The position numbers and the translations under genes are program-made. Shown here piece after piece: positions 54,872-62,655 of a stretch of DNA of 64,000 bases. Below the pieces are notes generated by a model. The model was not told the DNA's origin. It made no database searches and was given only the letters and a program-made list of their open reading frames with translations. Each line of letters opens with the position of its first letter. The stretch's first letter is position 1. The stretch is from Bacilli bacterium (GTDB taxonomy: Bacteria > Bacillota_I > Bacilli_A > ML615J-28 > CAG-698), in the NCBI GenBank assembly GCA_017617065.1, contig JAFZWP010000010.1, forward strand, positions 59,633-123,632, given 5' to 3'.

Positions 54872-56507
54872 CTGTTAAAAAAATAGAATCGAAGTAATCT
54901 TCAAAATTTTTAATGTATTCTTTTAAATACATAGCAGATGCTTTATGGCTAGTTTTAGTTGTGTATTCACTAGTTGCTTTAGATCTATCTAATACTTTAA
55001 TTAAAGATTCTGGCCACATTCTAAATTCCGAATCAAAATATGAAGCATAATCATTTGTTAAAATATCTATTGCTTTATATAAATCATTAAAACAATTAGT
55101 TTGCTTTAACTCGCACCATCTATCTTTAACTAAATCTAAGAACCAACTACAATTAGCAAAAAGTAGCATCCATGGATTTACATAATCAGCAAGCGTGGTA
55201 TTTCTACCACTTGTATCTTGATCAATGCAAAACATTCCTTCTTTAAAAGGATAACATGACCCCATCGCCCAATCAAAATCCCAAGGTGCTTCAAAAATTA
55301 ACTTTTTAGCGCCCTTAGCACTAGCATCAAACGCTAAATAAAAACTAGACCAACCAATATCTACATTTTGGGCAATGTTTTGGATTATAAACATATCAAT
55401 ATATGATCTTAAATCTAAAACTTTTTCAATGGCTTCTCTACTAGTTCTAATATTATAATCTTTAACTAGATTAAAGTTATCATCTAAAGTATAGAAATAA
55501 CCATTATGATTATTATTTAGCGAATCATAAATAATAAAGAACATATTTGCGGTTACATTCTTTATGAATGTATTTTGATCCATACTATAAATATCACTTT
55601 TTATTGTGTAATGATTTTGAAATTTTGATACTCTACATGTTTTTCCATTACTATATTTCAAAGAATACCCATAATCAATCGCAAATGTTTCTAGTTCTAT
55701 TTCTTCATAATAATATGTATCAAGTTCAATTAAATAACCAATATCAGTGCCTTGATAATCTTTATCAGGTTCATTAATATTAATTCTTCCTTTATTTACT
55801 TGTTGCTGTTCTGCTAGTAAATAAATACCATTATATTCTTCATTAATATATACTTCTACAAACCTCATGTCGGTAGAATAATATCCATCATGATTAAATA
55901 AATAATTAGAAATAAAGAATGCACTAAAATTTCTCATTCTAGATCTATCATTATATTCATTAATTAAAACCCAGCTTTTAGCTTTTAGGCCATCATTTAA
56001 GCCTAACATGCCCTGTTTAGTATCAAATTTAATCCTGAATGGTTTTTTATTATATTCTGAAGAGCCATTGCCCCTAACTTTAATAGAAGCTGGAATATCA
56101 GTTAATTGATATTCTTCAAGACATCTAGAAACTGTGATTGTAGAAGGGATATAATCTTCAGTAATCTCCTTACCATTAGTATTAATATTTATTTTTGGTA
56201 ATTCTAATGGCTTAGTATCATAACAATACTTGCATTCGTAACATTCCACATGTCCTACTTCACCAATTTGGTGATATTCATATTCATGCTCTCCCTTAGA
56301 TGTGCCTTCAAAAGTTTCATTTCCTTTTTCTCCACATGCACAAGAATAATAGTAAACTTCATAATCAACGCAGGTTCCCTGACTTTTTAAATATTCATCT
56401 AATTCTAATTGTTGGTTAAAATTATGAACATGACTATGTTCACTACCACAGGCCATCAAAACGAAACACATTAATATGACATTTATAATACACATAGTTT
56501 TCTTCAT
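54864..56507 (-). CDS. CotH-kinase-domain lipoprotein
   Basis: About 547 residues. A lipoprotein signal ends in LMACGS, so it is tethered outside the membrane. Residues about 25-100 contain a His/Cys-rich module (HSHVHNF, YYYSCACGEKG, CYECKYC) that may bind metal. The rest is a CotH kinase domain: RGNGSSEYNKKPFRIKF, WVLINEYNDRSRMRNF, VEVYINEEYNGIYLLAEQQ, DLRSYIDMFIIQNIAQN and PWDFDWAMG. In spores CotH phosphorylates coat proteins on serine; in gut bacteria similar lipoproteins occur with surface systems. Start: ATG 56507 is preferred over GTG 56519, though neither has a strong ribosome site. No spore genes are nearby; extracellular protein phosphorylation is inferred. Confidence 0.85.
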   Translation of the reverse strand: MKKTMCIINVILMCFVLMACGSEHSHVHNFNQQLELDEYLKSQGTCVDYEVYYYSCACGEKGNETFEGTSKGEHEYEYHQIGEVGHVECYECKYCYDTKPLELPKININTNGKEITEDYIPSTITVSRCLEEYQLTDIPASIKVRGNGSSEYNKKPFRIKFDTKQGMLGLNDGLKAKSWVLINEYNDRSRMRNFSAFFISNYLFNHDGYYSTDMRFVEVYINEEYNGIYLLAEQQQVNKGRININEPDKDYQGTDIGYLIELDTYYYEEIELETFAIDYGYSLKYSNGKTCRVSKFQNHYTIKSDIYSMDQNTFIKNVTANMFFIIYDSLNNNHNGYFYTLDDNFNLVKDYNIRTSREAIEKVLDLRSYIDMFIIQNIAQNVDIGWSSFYLAFDASAKGAKKLIFEAPWDFDWAMGSCYPFKEGMFCIDQDTSGRNTTLADYVNPWMLLFANCSWFLDLVKDRWCELKQTNCFNDLYKAIDILTNDYASYFDSEFRMWPESLIKVLDRSKATSEYTTKTSHKASAMYLKEYIKNFEDYFDSIFLTDK

Positions 56508-56511
56508 AATA

Positions 56512-57414
56512 CTAGTCACACACCATTCTTTTCTCTAAATATGCATAATTATTATTTTGATTAGTTTTAATAAATCCTTGTTTCTCAAGGATTTTTAAAA
56601 CTTCATTATCGTTTTCATCTATAACTAATCTTACCATCTTTAAATCTAATTCTTTATTTACATAATCTAATGCTTTATTGATAATAACTAATTTCATTTC
56701 AGTGTTATTATATTTATCATCTGTAAATAATATACTTAATTCTTTGTTATCATCATTTATCTTTTTAAATATAACTTCACCAATGATATTATCTTTATAA
56801 AATAATGGTAATGTTTCATATCTATTATCAACATTATCGTTATTAGGCACCCCTGCTTCTTTTAAAAATATAGTTTTATTATTGCCTTTGAATAAATAAT
56901 TATTAGCCTTACTATCATTAAAACTAATATTATTTTCATATGCTTTATTTCTAATTAGTGATAATAGTTTATCGTTTAGTTTATCTTCATCAAAACAAAT
57001 CCCTTTTTCTTCTAAAATCCTTTCAATGGCATTAGCACAATCAAATGTATGATATACATAATACATTTCATTTAGTTCATCTGGCTTTATAATCTTATAG
57101 ACTTGTTTAGAACTTAAGTCATATGTATAAGAAAAATATCTATAAATATACCCAATCCAAAAAAGAACTTCACCATTAAATTTAGTAGAGCCATATTTGC
57201 TTTTCCCAAACTGGGCATCTAATTCTTTATAAATACCATTAATACTAATTGTATCATTTAAAAAATCTTTAGAATCAAAAGATTTTGCAATCTCAGAATT
57301 CATAAACCTTCTTATAAATATACTAGAACTTGTAGATACATTGGTAATAGATTTTTCAAACAACTCACCTTGTATTTTACATAAACTTAAGCCATCTCTA
57401 TCTAGTTTAATCAT
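56512..57414 (-). CDS. DUF3990-partner (antitoxin-like) protein fused to a GNAT domain
   Basis: 300 residues in two parts. Residues about 60-150 (FNGEVLFWIGYIYRYFSYTYDLSSKQVYKIIKP...YYVYHTFDCANAIERIL) look like the small protein commonly encoded beside XRE-DUF3990 genes. Residues about 160-298 resemble a GNAT acetyltransferase (GEVIFKKINDDNKELSILFTDDKYNN, then VNKELDLKMVRLVIDENDNEVLKILEKQGF). It overlaps the end of the DUF3990 gene by four bases, so the pair is co-translated. Antitoxin function for the first part and acetylation of an unknown target for the second are inferences from context. Confidence 0.65.
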   Translation of the reverse strand: MIKLDRDGLSLCKIQGELFEKSITNVSTSSSIFIRRFMNSEIAKSFDSKDFLNDTISINGIYKELDAQFGKSKYGSTKFNGEVLFWIGYIYRYFSYTYDLSSKQVYKIIKPDELNEMYYVYHTFDCANAIERILEEKGICFDEDKLNDKLLSLIRNKAYENNISFNDSKANNYLFKGNNKTIFLKEAGVPNNDNVDNRYETLPLFYKDNIIGEVIFKKINDDNKELSILFTDDKYNNTEMKLVIINKALDYVNKELDLKMVRLVIDENDNEVLKILEKQGFIKTNQNNNYAYLEKRMVCD

Positions 57415-58265
57415 TTGAATATCTCCTCAATATATTTTCCTTTATTTTTATATTGAATTCTAGCAATTTTAGTTTTATCAATTCCTTGCTTTTGAAAGTT
57501 ATTTTGTTCCTTTACATAATAATCTCTTTCGTTTTTACATATGTAGCATCGCTCAATTACTTCTAAATGCAATAATGCATTATTATTTAAGAATACGTAT
57601 TGCATACCTAGATTAGTAGCAGCTAAGCTATGCTTGCACTGTTCATCAGTTATTAATCCCTCAATGAATTCATCAATTATTTCAAACATTCTGTTATCTG
57701 CAATAGGAGCAATAATATAATCTGCCTCTTTGATTTTATTAATTACATTAGTAACTAACTTATGTTCTTTATAATTATCTAGTCTACCCCTAAAATAAGC
57801 AATGGCTATCATCCAGTCTTGATCAACAGTGAACACCACTTTTTTTAACCCTAACGGATTAAAATCAATGAAGTAAACACAAGAATTACTAGATTTGCAA
57901 ACGAAAGATGCAGCCTTTTCATATGCATCTCCACAATAAAAGCCACCACCAAAATCATTATTGCTTCTTCCATAATTTAAGCTAATTGGACCAATTATCT
58001 CATTTTTTGATGCATGAGTTAATAAGATATGTCCATCTTCTATATCATCTTTATAAAACATTTCTTTTTGAAGGTTTAGTTTTAAACCTTTAGAAAAGCA
58101 ATAATTATAAAACGATTCTAAGAAGTCTTCTCTAGGGATATTATCACCAGCCTCAACTCTAGCTATTCTTAATCTTTCTACATTCATATCTTTGGCTAAA
58201 TCAGATTGAGATAAGTCAAAAAGAGACCTTACAAGTTTTAAATCATCTTTGATTTTATAATCCAT
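57411..58265 (-). CDS. XRE-type HTH protein fused to DUF3990 (ADP-ribosyltransferase-like)
   Basis: 284 residues. An N-terminal helix-turn-helix (about 5-55: LVRSLFDLSQSDLAKDMNVERLRIARVEAGD) is joined to a DUF3990 domain (about 72-215) with ILLTHASKNEI, YGRSNNDFGGGFYCG and EKAASF, the pattern of ART-fold toxins. The C-terminal ~60 residues are basic. It heads a two-gene unit with the GNAT-fused partner, like a toxin-antitoxin module. It can probably bind its own promoter, which carries an inverted repeat AACTTG...CAAGTT around the -10. The DUF3990 call is confident; the toxin role is not proven. Confidence 0.8.
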   Translation of the reverse strand: MDYKIKDDLKLVRSLFDLSQSDLAKDMNVERLRIARVEAGDNIPREDFLESFYNYCFSKGLKLNLQKEMFYKDDIEDGHILLTHASKNEIIGPISLNYGRSNNDFGGGFYCGDAYEKAASFVCKSSNSCVYFIDFNPLGLKKVVFTVDQDWMIAIAYFRGRLDNYKEHKLVTNVINKIKEADYIIAPIADNRMFEIIDEFIEGLITDEQCKHSLAATNLGMQYVFLNNNALLHLEVIERCYICKNERDYYVKEQNNFQKQGIDKTKIARIQYKNKGKYIEEIFK

Positions 58266-58284
58266 GATTTATACCTCCGCTTAT

Positions 58285-58319
58285 AACTTGATTATATCAA
58301 ATGATACAAACAAGTTCAA
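58285..58319 (-). promoter_or_regulatory. Promoter and candidate operator of the XRE-DUF3990 operon
   Basis: Minus-strand TTGAAC (58314-58319), 17 bases, TATAAT (58291-58296). An inverted repeat AACTTG (58285-58290) / CAAGTT (58311-58316) and an inner TTGA...TCAA surround the -10, consistent with autorepression by the HTH domain. Confidence 0.65.
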
Positions 58320-58335
58320 CAAAATTAATAAAAAA

Positions 58336-58363
58336 ATCAGTCAATGACTGATTTATTTCTATT
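58336..58363 (-). terminator. Terminator of the acyl-lipid cluster
   Basis: Minus-strand stem AAATCAGTCA / TGACTGATTT, then a run of T, after the esterase stop. Confidence 0.88.
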
Positions 58364-58374
58364 GGTTATTCATA

Positions 58375-59115
58375 TTATTTATATGGATCGGTTCTTTTTA
58401 AACTTTTTATAAATTTTTCAAGTTCCAAATCCCAAAAGCGCCATTCATGTCCATACCCTTCTACGAAGTCATAATAGTAATCTGCTTTAATATACTTTAA
58501 ATCATTAACTAAATCATTACTATCATTAAGTAAGAAGTCATTTGATCCACATGCTAAATAACAAAATGGAGCATCTTTACAATTGCGTACGATTGTTTGC
58601 GCATCAATGCCGTCTTCTATCATTGATGTATAAGCAGGGCTAAAAGCGCCAATTGCTTTATATGCTTTAGGGTTTGAAAAGCCATGATAAATGGCTCCAA
58701 ATCCGCCCATTGATAAGCCGGCAATGTAGTTATCTTCTCTTTTAGGAGATATTGGAAATGTACCATATAAATAATCTTTTAATTCATATTCAATAAAATC
58801 ATAAAAATTATCTTTAGTAGTCTTAGCTTCTTGGTTAAAATAGAACTTATTTTCACCACTTACCATACAAATAGCTATTTTATTTTCTTCGGCGAACAGT
58901 TCTGCTCTCGCATATCTTGTCCATGCTTTTTCATCGTTTAAATAGCCATGAAGAAGTATAATTAAAGGATATAATTTATCTTTTTTATCTTGATAATATT
59001 TATCAGTCTTGGCATCGTAATTTTCTATGTTATATGGTCTAGATGGTAAGATCAATGTAAAATCAACTGATCTACCCATAGTATTACTTATTAAGTTAAT
59101 ATCAATGTGTGCCAT
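58375..59115 (-). CDS. Alpha/beta-hydrolase esterase (EstA/esterase D-like)
   Basis: 246 residues without signal peptide. LIILLHGYLNDEKAW near 52 (oxyanion region), the nucleophile elbow GLSMGG near 132, an acid near 200 and the final His in YGHEWRFWD near 227 complete the catalytic triad. It resembles tributyrin esterase-type short-chain carboxylesterases. The start is adjacent to the LRAT-like gene stop and follows AAGGAG. As the last gene of the acyl-lipid cluster it may trim or recycle acyl groups made by the pathway; substrate unknown. Confidence 0.85.
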   Translation of the reverse strand: MAHIDINLISNTMGRSVDFTLILPSRPYNIENYDAKTDKYYQDKKDKLYPLIILLHGYLNDEKAWTRYARAELFAEENKIAICMVSGENKFYFNQEAKTTKDNFYDFIEYELKDYLYGTFPISPKREDNYIAGLSMGGFGAIYHGFSNPKAYKAIGAFSPAYTSMIEDGIDAQTIVRNCKDAPFCYLACGSNDFLLNDSNDLVNDLKYIKADYYYDFVEGYGHEWRFWDLELEKFIKSLKRTDPYK

Positions 59116-59538
59116 TTATTTCTCCTTTTTAAATAATGCATCTACGTCTTTATAGGCGCCATCAATTTGTTCTGATATCTTTTTGCCAAATATGCAAAGG
59201 TTTGCAAAATGTTCGCAATTATTTTTGATTATGCTATATCCACCTTCCCCTAGGTGGCTTAAAGCATTAGCAATTATTACATCTTCACTAAATTTTTGTT
59301 TTAATTCTTTTTTAGAATAGCAATAAACTTCAATAAAATCATTAGGGCCACAAAAATCACTAATTGGTGATTTTATGACTTTAATGTCTTTTGCATCTAC
59401 CAACATATCAAAAGGTAAGCCAAATTGAACTACTTCATCGTTACCAATGTATATTCCGTGATGGTAGAAATTACCAATCTTTACCCTAATATGTGCTCCA
59501 GGATATAAATCTATTAATTTCCACTCGCCTTTTTTCAT
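59116..59538 (-). CDS. LRAT-like acyltransferase/hydrolase (NlpC/P60 superfamily)
   Basis: About 140 residues from ATG 59538, which lies one base after the stop of the acyl carrier protein gene. Longer upstream starts would run back through that gene in another frame and are rejected. The LRAT signature is clear: HIRVKIGNFYHHGIYIG with the catalytic His near 25, and NNCEHFANLC with the catalytic Cys near 108. LRAT-family proteins form an acyl-thioester on this Cys and transfer or hydrolyse fatty acyl groups. Lying between an acyl carrier protein and an esterase, it probably handles the acyl group loaded by the ligase. The acceptor is unknown. Confidence 0.8.
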   Translation of the reverse strand: MKKGEWKLIDLYPGAHIRVKIGNFYHHGIYIGNDEVVQFGLPFDMLVDAKDIKVIKSPISDFCGPNDFIEVYCYSKKELKQKFSEDVIIANALSHLGEGGYSIIKNNCEHFANLCIFGKKISEQIDGAYKDVDALFKKEK

Positions 59539-59539
59539 A

Positions 59540-59782
59540 TTAATGTTTTTCAATATAATCGATGACATCAGATACAGTTTTAAATGTAGATGGGGCAACA
59601 TCTGACATATCCACATTAAATTCTTTTTCAATAGCAATAGCCATATATAATTGACCGATTGAATTAACACCTAAATCAAGGGCAATGTTAGATTGTTCTT
59701 TGACTGATTCTACATTTACACCATTATTAACTACTATTTTAAAGATACCTTTTAGCTTTTCTAAAATTTCACTTCTATTCAT
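59540..59782 (-). CDS. Acyl carrier protein
   Basis: 80 residues with the carrier-protein fold and the phosphopantetheine serine in DLGVNSIGQL at about 41; the usual DS is NS here. It is stand-alone and dedicated to this cluster rather than to a fatty-acid synthase operon. The start overlaps the end of the acyl-AMP ligase gene by eight bases, so the ligase probably loads it. CoaD upstream in the genome would supply the precursor of its prosthetic group. The neighbouring ligase at the right edge has its own fused carrier domain. Confidence 0.9.
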   Translation of the reverse strand: MNRSEILEKLKGIFKIVVNNGVNVESVKEQSNIALDLGVNSIGQLYMAIAIEKEFNVDMSDVAPSTFKTVSDVIDYIEKH

Positions 59783-61319
59783 TGTATACCTTCTTAGGTC
59801 TAATGATTTTCATTGCTGGACTTCTTTCAAAATCTTTATCTCTAATAACTACTTTAGATAATCTTTCATAGTCTAACAAATTATCATTTAGTTTTAAGAT
59901 TTCTTCAGTTACAAATTTAGTTAATTCTTCTTGTGATTTACCTAATGAATTAACTACTGCTGCTCTTAATACTACTTCTACTTTTAGAATTTGAGCGCCT
60001 AATTCATTCACATCTTCAGTAACTAAACTATCTTGAATGAATGGAAGTTCGTTAACTTTTGTTTCAATATAAGCGGGAGATACATTTTCTCCATTAGCTA
60101 AGATGATTACATCTTTACTTCTTCCAATTATATATAAATTCTTGTTTTCATCAAAGCGAGCAAGGTCGCCTGTCTTAAACCATCCATCCACAAATGCATT
60201 CTTATTTTCCTCAGGTTCATTGTAATAAGACATTAGCATATTGCGGCCTCTTAATAATAATTCACCATCAACAATTTTTGCTTCTTGATCTGGGAATAGC
60301 ATACCAACGCTAGATGGATAATGTATTCCATCAGGGTTACCACTAACCATATTAGCAAATTCAGTTAAGCCATATCCTGGACAGAAATTAACACCTAAAT
60401 TGTTAAAGCCTAAAACAAGGTAACTTGATACTGGTGCTGCTCCACAAATTATATGTTTAACTTTACCACCTAAAAAGCCAAGACCGTAAGCTTTCGCTAA
60501 ATTAAGGAATATTTCAGCTAAAGCGGGAACGATGACTAGAATTGAAGGAGCATATTTTTTCATATCATCGAACATCTTCATACGGTCATGGTTAAAATAG
60601 ATTAAGCTACCTGTATATAAACTTGTAAGCAAGTTTCTAATAAAACCAAATACATGAGTTAGTGGCATCATTGAATAATATGTGGCATTCATAAAACCAC
60701 TTATTCCATAACAACCATTAATCATTCCACACATTAGGGCTGTATGCGATAAAACTGCACCTTTAGATTTGCCTGTAGTTCCACCAGTCATAATGATACA
60801 AGCCGGATCATTTTCGCACACTTCATTACAAATAAATGATTTATTTACTTTACAATTTAGGATAGTCTCATCTGCTAACATTAATTCATTAGGATTTAAA
60901 AGGGCAGTTTTAGCTTTTAAGGCACTTAAATAGAATAATCCATTTAATACATATTTCTTGCTGCAACCAAATATTATCTTTTCATCAAGTTGAACAGGAA
61001 GAAGTACTGCGACAGCTCCATATGCCATTACACCTAAACTAAATACAGCGAATTCATAAGAATTATCAAATAAGATACCAATGTTAGATCCTTTTTTAAT
61101 GCCTTTTTCATTCAGATATAAAGTCACTTTATTAATATCATCTAATAGGTCATCATACTTAGCTACTGTATCATCTCTTTTACCAATAGCATCTAATCCT
61201 AAATAATTATTCTTTAAATGAGCAAGTAACTCTGGAACACTTTTTAAATCTACAATCTTAGCAAATTCTTCTTCAGTTGTATATTTCTTAAAATCTTCTT
61301 TTGTGAAACTATAAATCAT
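59775..61319 (-). CDS. Acyl-CoA/acyl-ACP synthetase (AMP-binding family)
   Basis: 514-residue ANL-superfamily enzyme: the core motif IIMTGGTTGKSKG near 173-185, a GYGLTEF acid motif near 320, TGDLARFD near 405 and the C-terminal lysine region (RSPAMKIIRPK). It activates a carboxylic acid with ATP to an acyl-adenylate and passes it to CoA or a carrier. Being coupled to the carrier protein gene downstream, acyl-ACP formation is more likely. It overlaps the PlsC-like gene upstream by four bases. Acid chain length cannot be told. Confidence 0.9.
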   Translation of the reverse strand: MIYSFTKEDFKKYTTEEEFAKIVDLKSVPELLAHLKNNYLGLDAIGKRDDTVAKYDDLLDDINKVTLYLNEKGIKKGSNIGILFDNSYEFAVFSLGVMAYGAVAVLLPVQLDEKIIFGCSKKYVLNGLFYLSALKAKTALLNPNELMLADETILNCKVNKSFICNEVCENDPACIIMTGGTTGKSKGAVLSHTALMCGMINGCYGISGFMNATYYSMMPLTHVFGFIRNLLTSLYTGSLIYFNHDRMKMFDDMKKYAPSILVIVPALAEIFLNLAKAYGLGFLGGKVKHIICGAAPVSSYLVLGFNNLGVNFCPGYGLTEFANMVSGNPDGIHYPSSVGMLFPDQEAKIVDGELLLRGRNMLMSYYNEPEENKNAFVDGWFKTGDLARFDENKNLYIIGRSKDVIILANGENVSPAYIETKVNELPFIQDSLVTEDVNELGAQILKVEVVLRAAVVNSLGKSQEELTKFVTEEILKLNDNLLDYERLSKVVIRDKDFERSPAMKIIRPKKVYNE

Positions 61320-62002
61320 TTTTTCTTCCCCTCACTTAACTCTAAAAATTTATTTCTTAATTGTTGTTCTTTTTCTAATAATATATTACTTATATTATTT
61401 ACTTCATCCATTGTAGGCATAGATCCTTCGATATAATCTTTTGGATTGATTTTATCCCCCACAACTACAACTTGTCTTTTGATGCGCTTCTCTCTTTTAC
61501 CAATATAAATTGGTAAAATTGGGGCATCATTCATAACAGCCATCATGACTATACCTGATTTTAGGGCATGAAGCTCAGTATCATTTGTTACTTCACCTTC
61601 CGGAAAGACTGATACTAAGTGGCCTCTTGCTAACTTTTCGCCTACTTCATTAAATGTTTTTAAAGTAGGTGATTCTTTATCTATCTCAATACAACCAAAG
61701 CCTTTAAAAACAACTTTCCAAAACTTCTTCTCAAAGAATACTTTTGTCGCAACAAAGCAAACACGCCTTGCCCAAAATGTATTCATAATGATTATTGGAT
61801 CAATAAATGAAGCATGATTAGCTGATATTAAATATTTACCTTTATATAATCCTTTTGTTTTTTTATCTAAATATATTCTTTTTAATCTTAAATCTATTAA
61901 TACTGGTAACATTCCTGTAAACTTAACAAAGTCATGAAACCACATCTTCGGATCAAAGATTTGAATAAATTTACAATATTTCTTATTTTTCTTTTTTTTC
62001 AT
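61316..62002 (-). CDS. PlsC-like acyltransferase, cluster copy 2
   Basis: 228 residues. The HX4D motif is NHASFIDP near 62 and FPEGEVT is near 118 in place of FPEGTRS; there are no obvious long membrane helices, so it is peripheral. It transfers an acyl group to a glycerophosphate- or amine-type acceptor. It overlaps both neighbours (20 bases with the other acyltransferase, four with the ligase), so all are translated as one block. The Arg usually in FPEGTR is absent, hinting at an unusual acceptor. Confidence 0.88.
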   Translation of the reverse strand: MKKKKNKKYCKFIQIFDPKMWFHDFVKFTGMLPVLIDLRLKRIYLDKKTKGLYKGKYLISANHASFIDPIIIMNTFWARRVCFVATKVFFEKKFWKVVFKGFGCIEIDKESPTLKTFNEVGEKLARGHLVSVFPEGEVTNDTELHALKSGIVMMAVMNDAPILPIYIGKREKRIKRQVVVVGDKINPKDYIEGSMPTMDEVNNISNILLEKEQQLRNKFLELSEGKKK

Positions 62003-62645
62003 ATTGTTCTAAATATAGTTTTAATTCTTCTATTCTTCCCTTAACATAATTATTTATATTATTTATGTTTTCTTTTTCATCTAGATTATCTTTATATAAA
62101 CTAGCAACATCAATTGGCCTGCCGATTACAACTTTTGCGCGATTATGATATTTCTTTTTTAGTTTACCATATATACCATTAGTATATATAGGAATGATAG
62201 GGCAATTTGCTTCAAGCGCCATATAAACGTAACTTGGGCTGAATTCTAAAAAATGATCTCTTTCATGATCTTTAGGAACTCTTGCTTCTGGATAAACTAG
62301 ACCAAGCTCGCCTTTATTTAGACAATCAATCAATTTAGCCATGAAAGCAAAATCATAAGTATACCTATCAACTTTAATAGCCCCAATTTTAAATAATAAT
62401 TTTGATAAAAGTGGTGTCTTTTTATACATAATTTCTGCTACTAGTGTTCTAATTGAACGTCCCATAAATGTAAACATCATTAATGGGTAATCATAAACTG
62501 ATGTATGATTAGACACTAGTAGGGCGGCCCCTTTAATCTTTTTTAAAGATTTATCATTATCTACACATATTACTTTCTTACGGTAATAAAATAATGCAAT
62601 AGGCCAACCTGTAATCTTAACAAACCATAAAAATAATCTATTCAT
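61983..62645 (-). CDS. PlsC-like acyltransferase, cluster copy 1
   Basis: 220 residues with one N-terminal hydrophobic segment. HX4D is NHTSVYDYP near 47 and the second motif reads YPEARVPKD near 118 rather than FPEGTRS, more divergent than copy 2. Two successive acyltransferases fed by ligase-loaded carriers suggest that a diacylated product is made. It overlaps copy 2 by 20 bases and follows the fused ligase by ten. Likely peripheral membrane enzyme. Confidence 0.87.
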   Translation of the reverse strand: MNRLFLWFVKITGWPIALFYYRKKVICVDNDKSLKKIKGAALLVSNHTSVYDYPLMMFTFMGRSIRTLVAEIMYKKTPLLSKLLFKIGAIKVDRYTYDFAFMAKLIDCLNKGELGLVYPEARVPKDHERDHFLEFSPSYVYMALEANCPIIPIYTNGIYGKLKKKYHNRAKVVIGRPIDVASLYKDNLDEKENINNINNYVKGRIEELKLYLEQYEKKEK

Positions 62646-62655
62646 ATAATTTCTC

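Noticed and set aside
56505..56520. Sporulation context for the CotH-domain protein
   Set aside because: It is a lipoprotein with a signal peptide and no coat or sporulation genes are near, so a spore-coat role is not supported.
59539..59670. Upstream extension of the LRAT-like protein
   Set aside because: It would overlap the acyl carrier protein gene in another frame over most of its length; the ATG one base after that gene's stop gives the proper family start.
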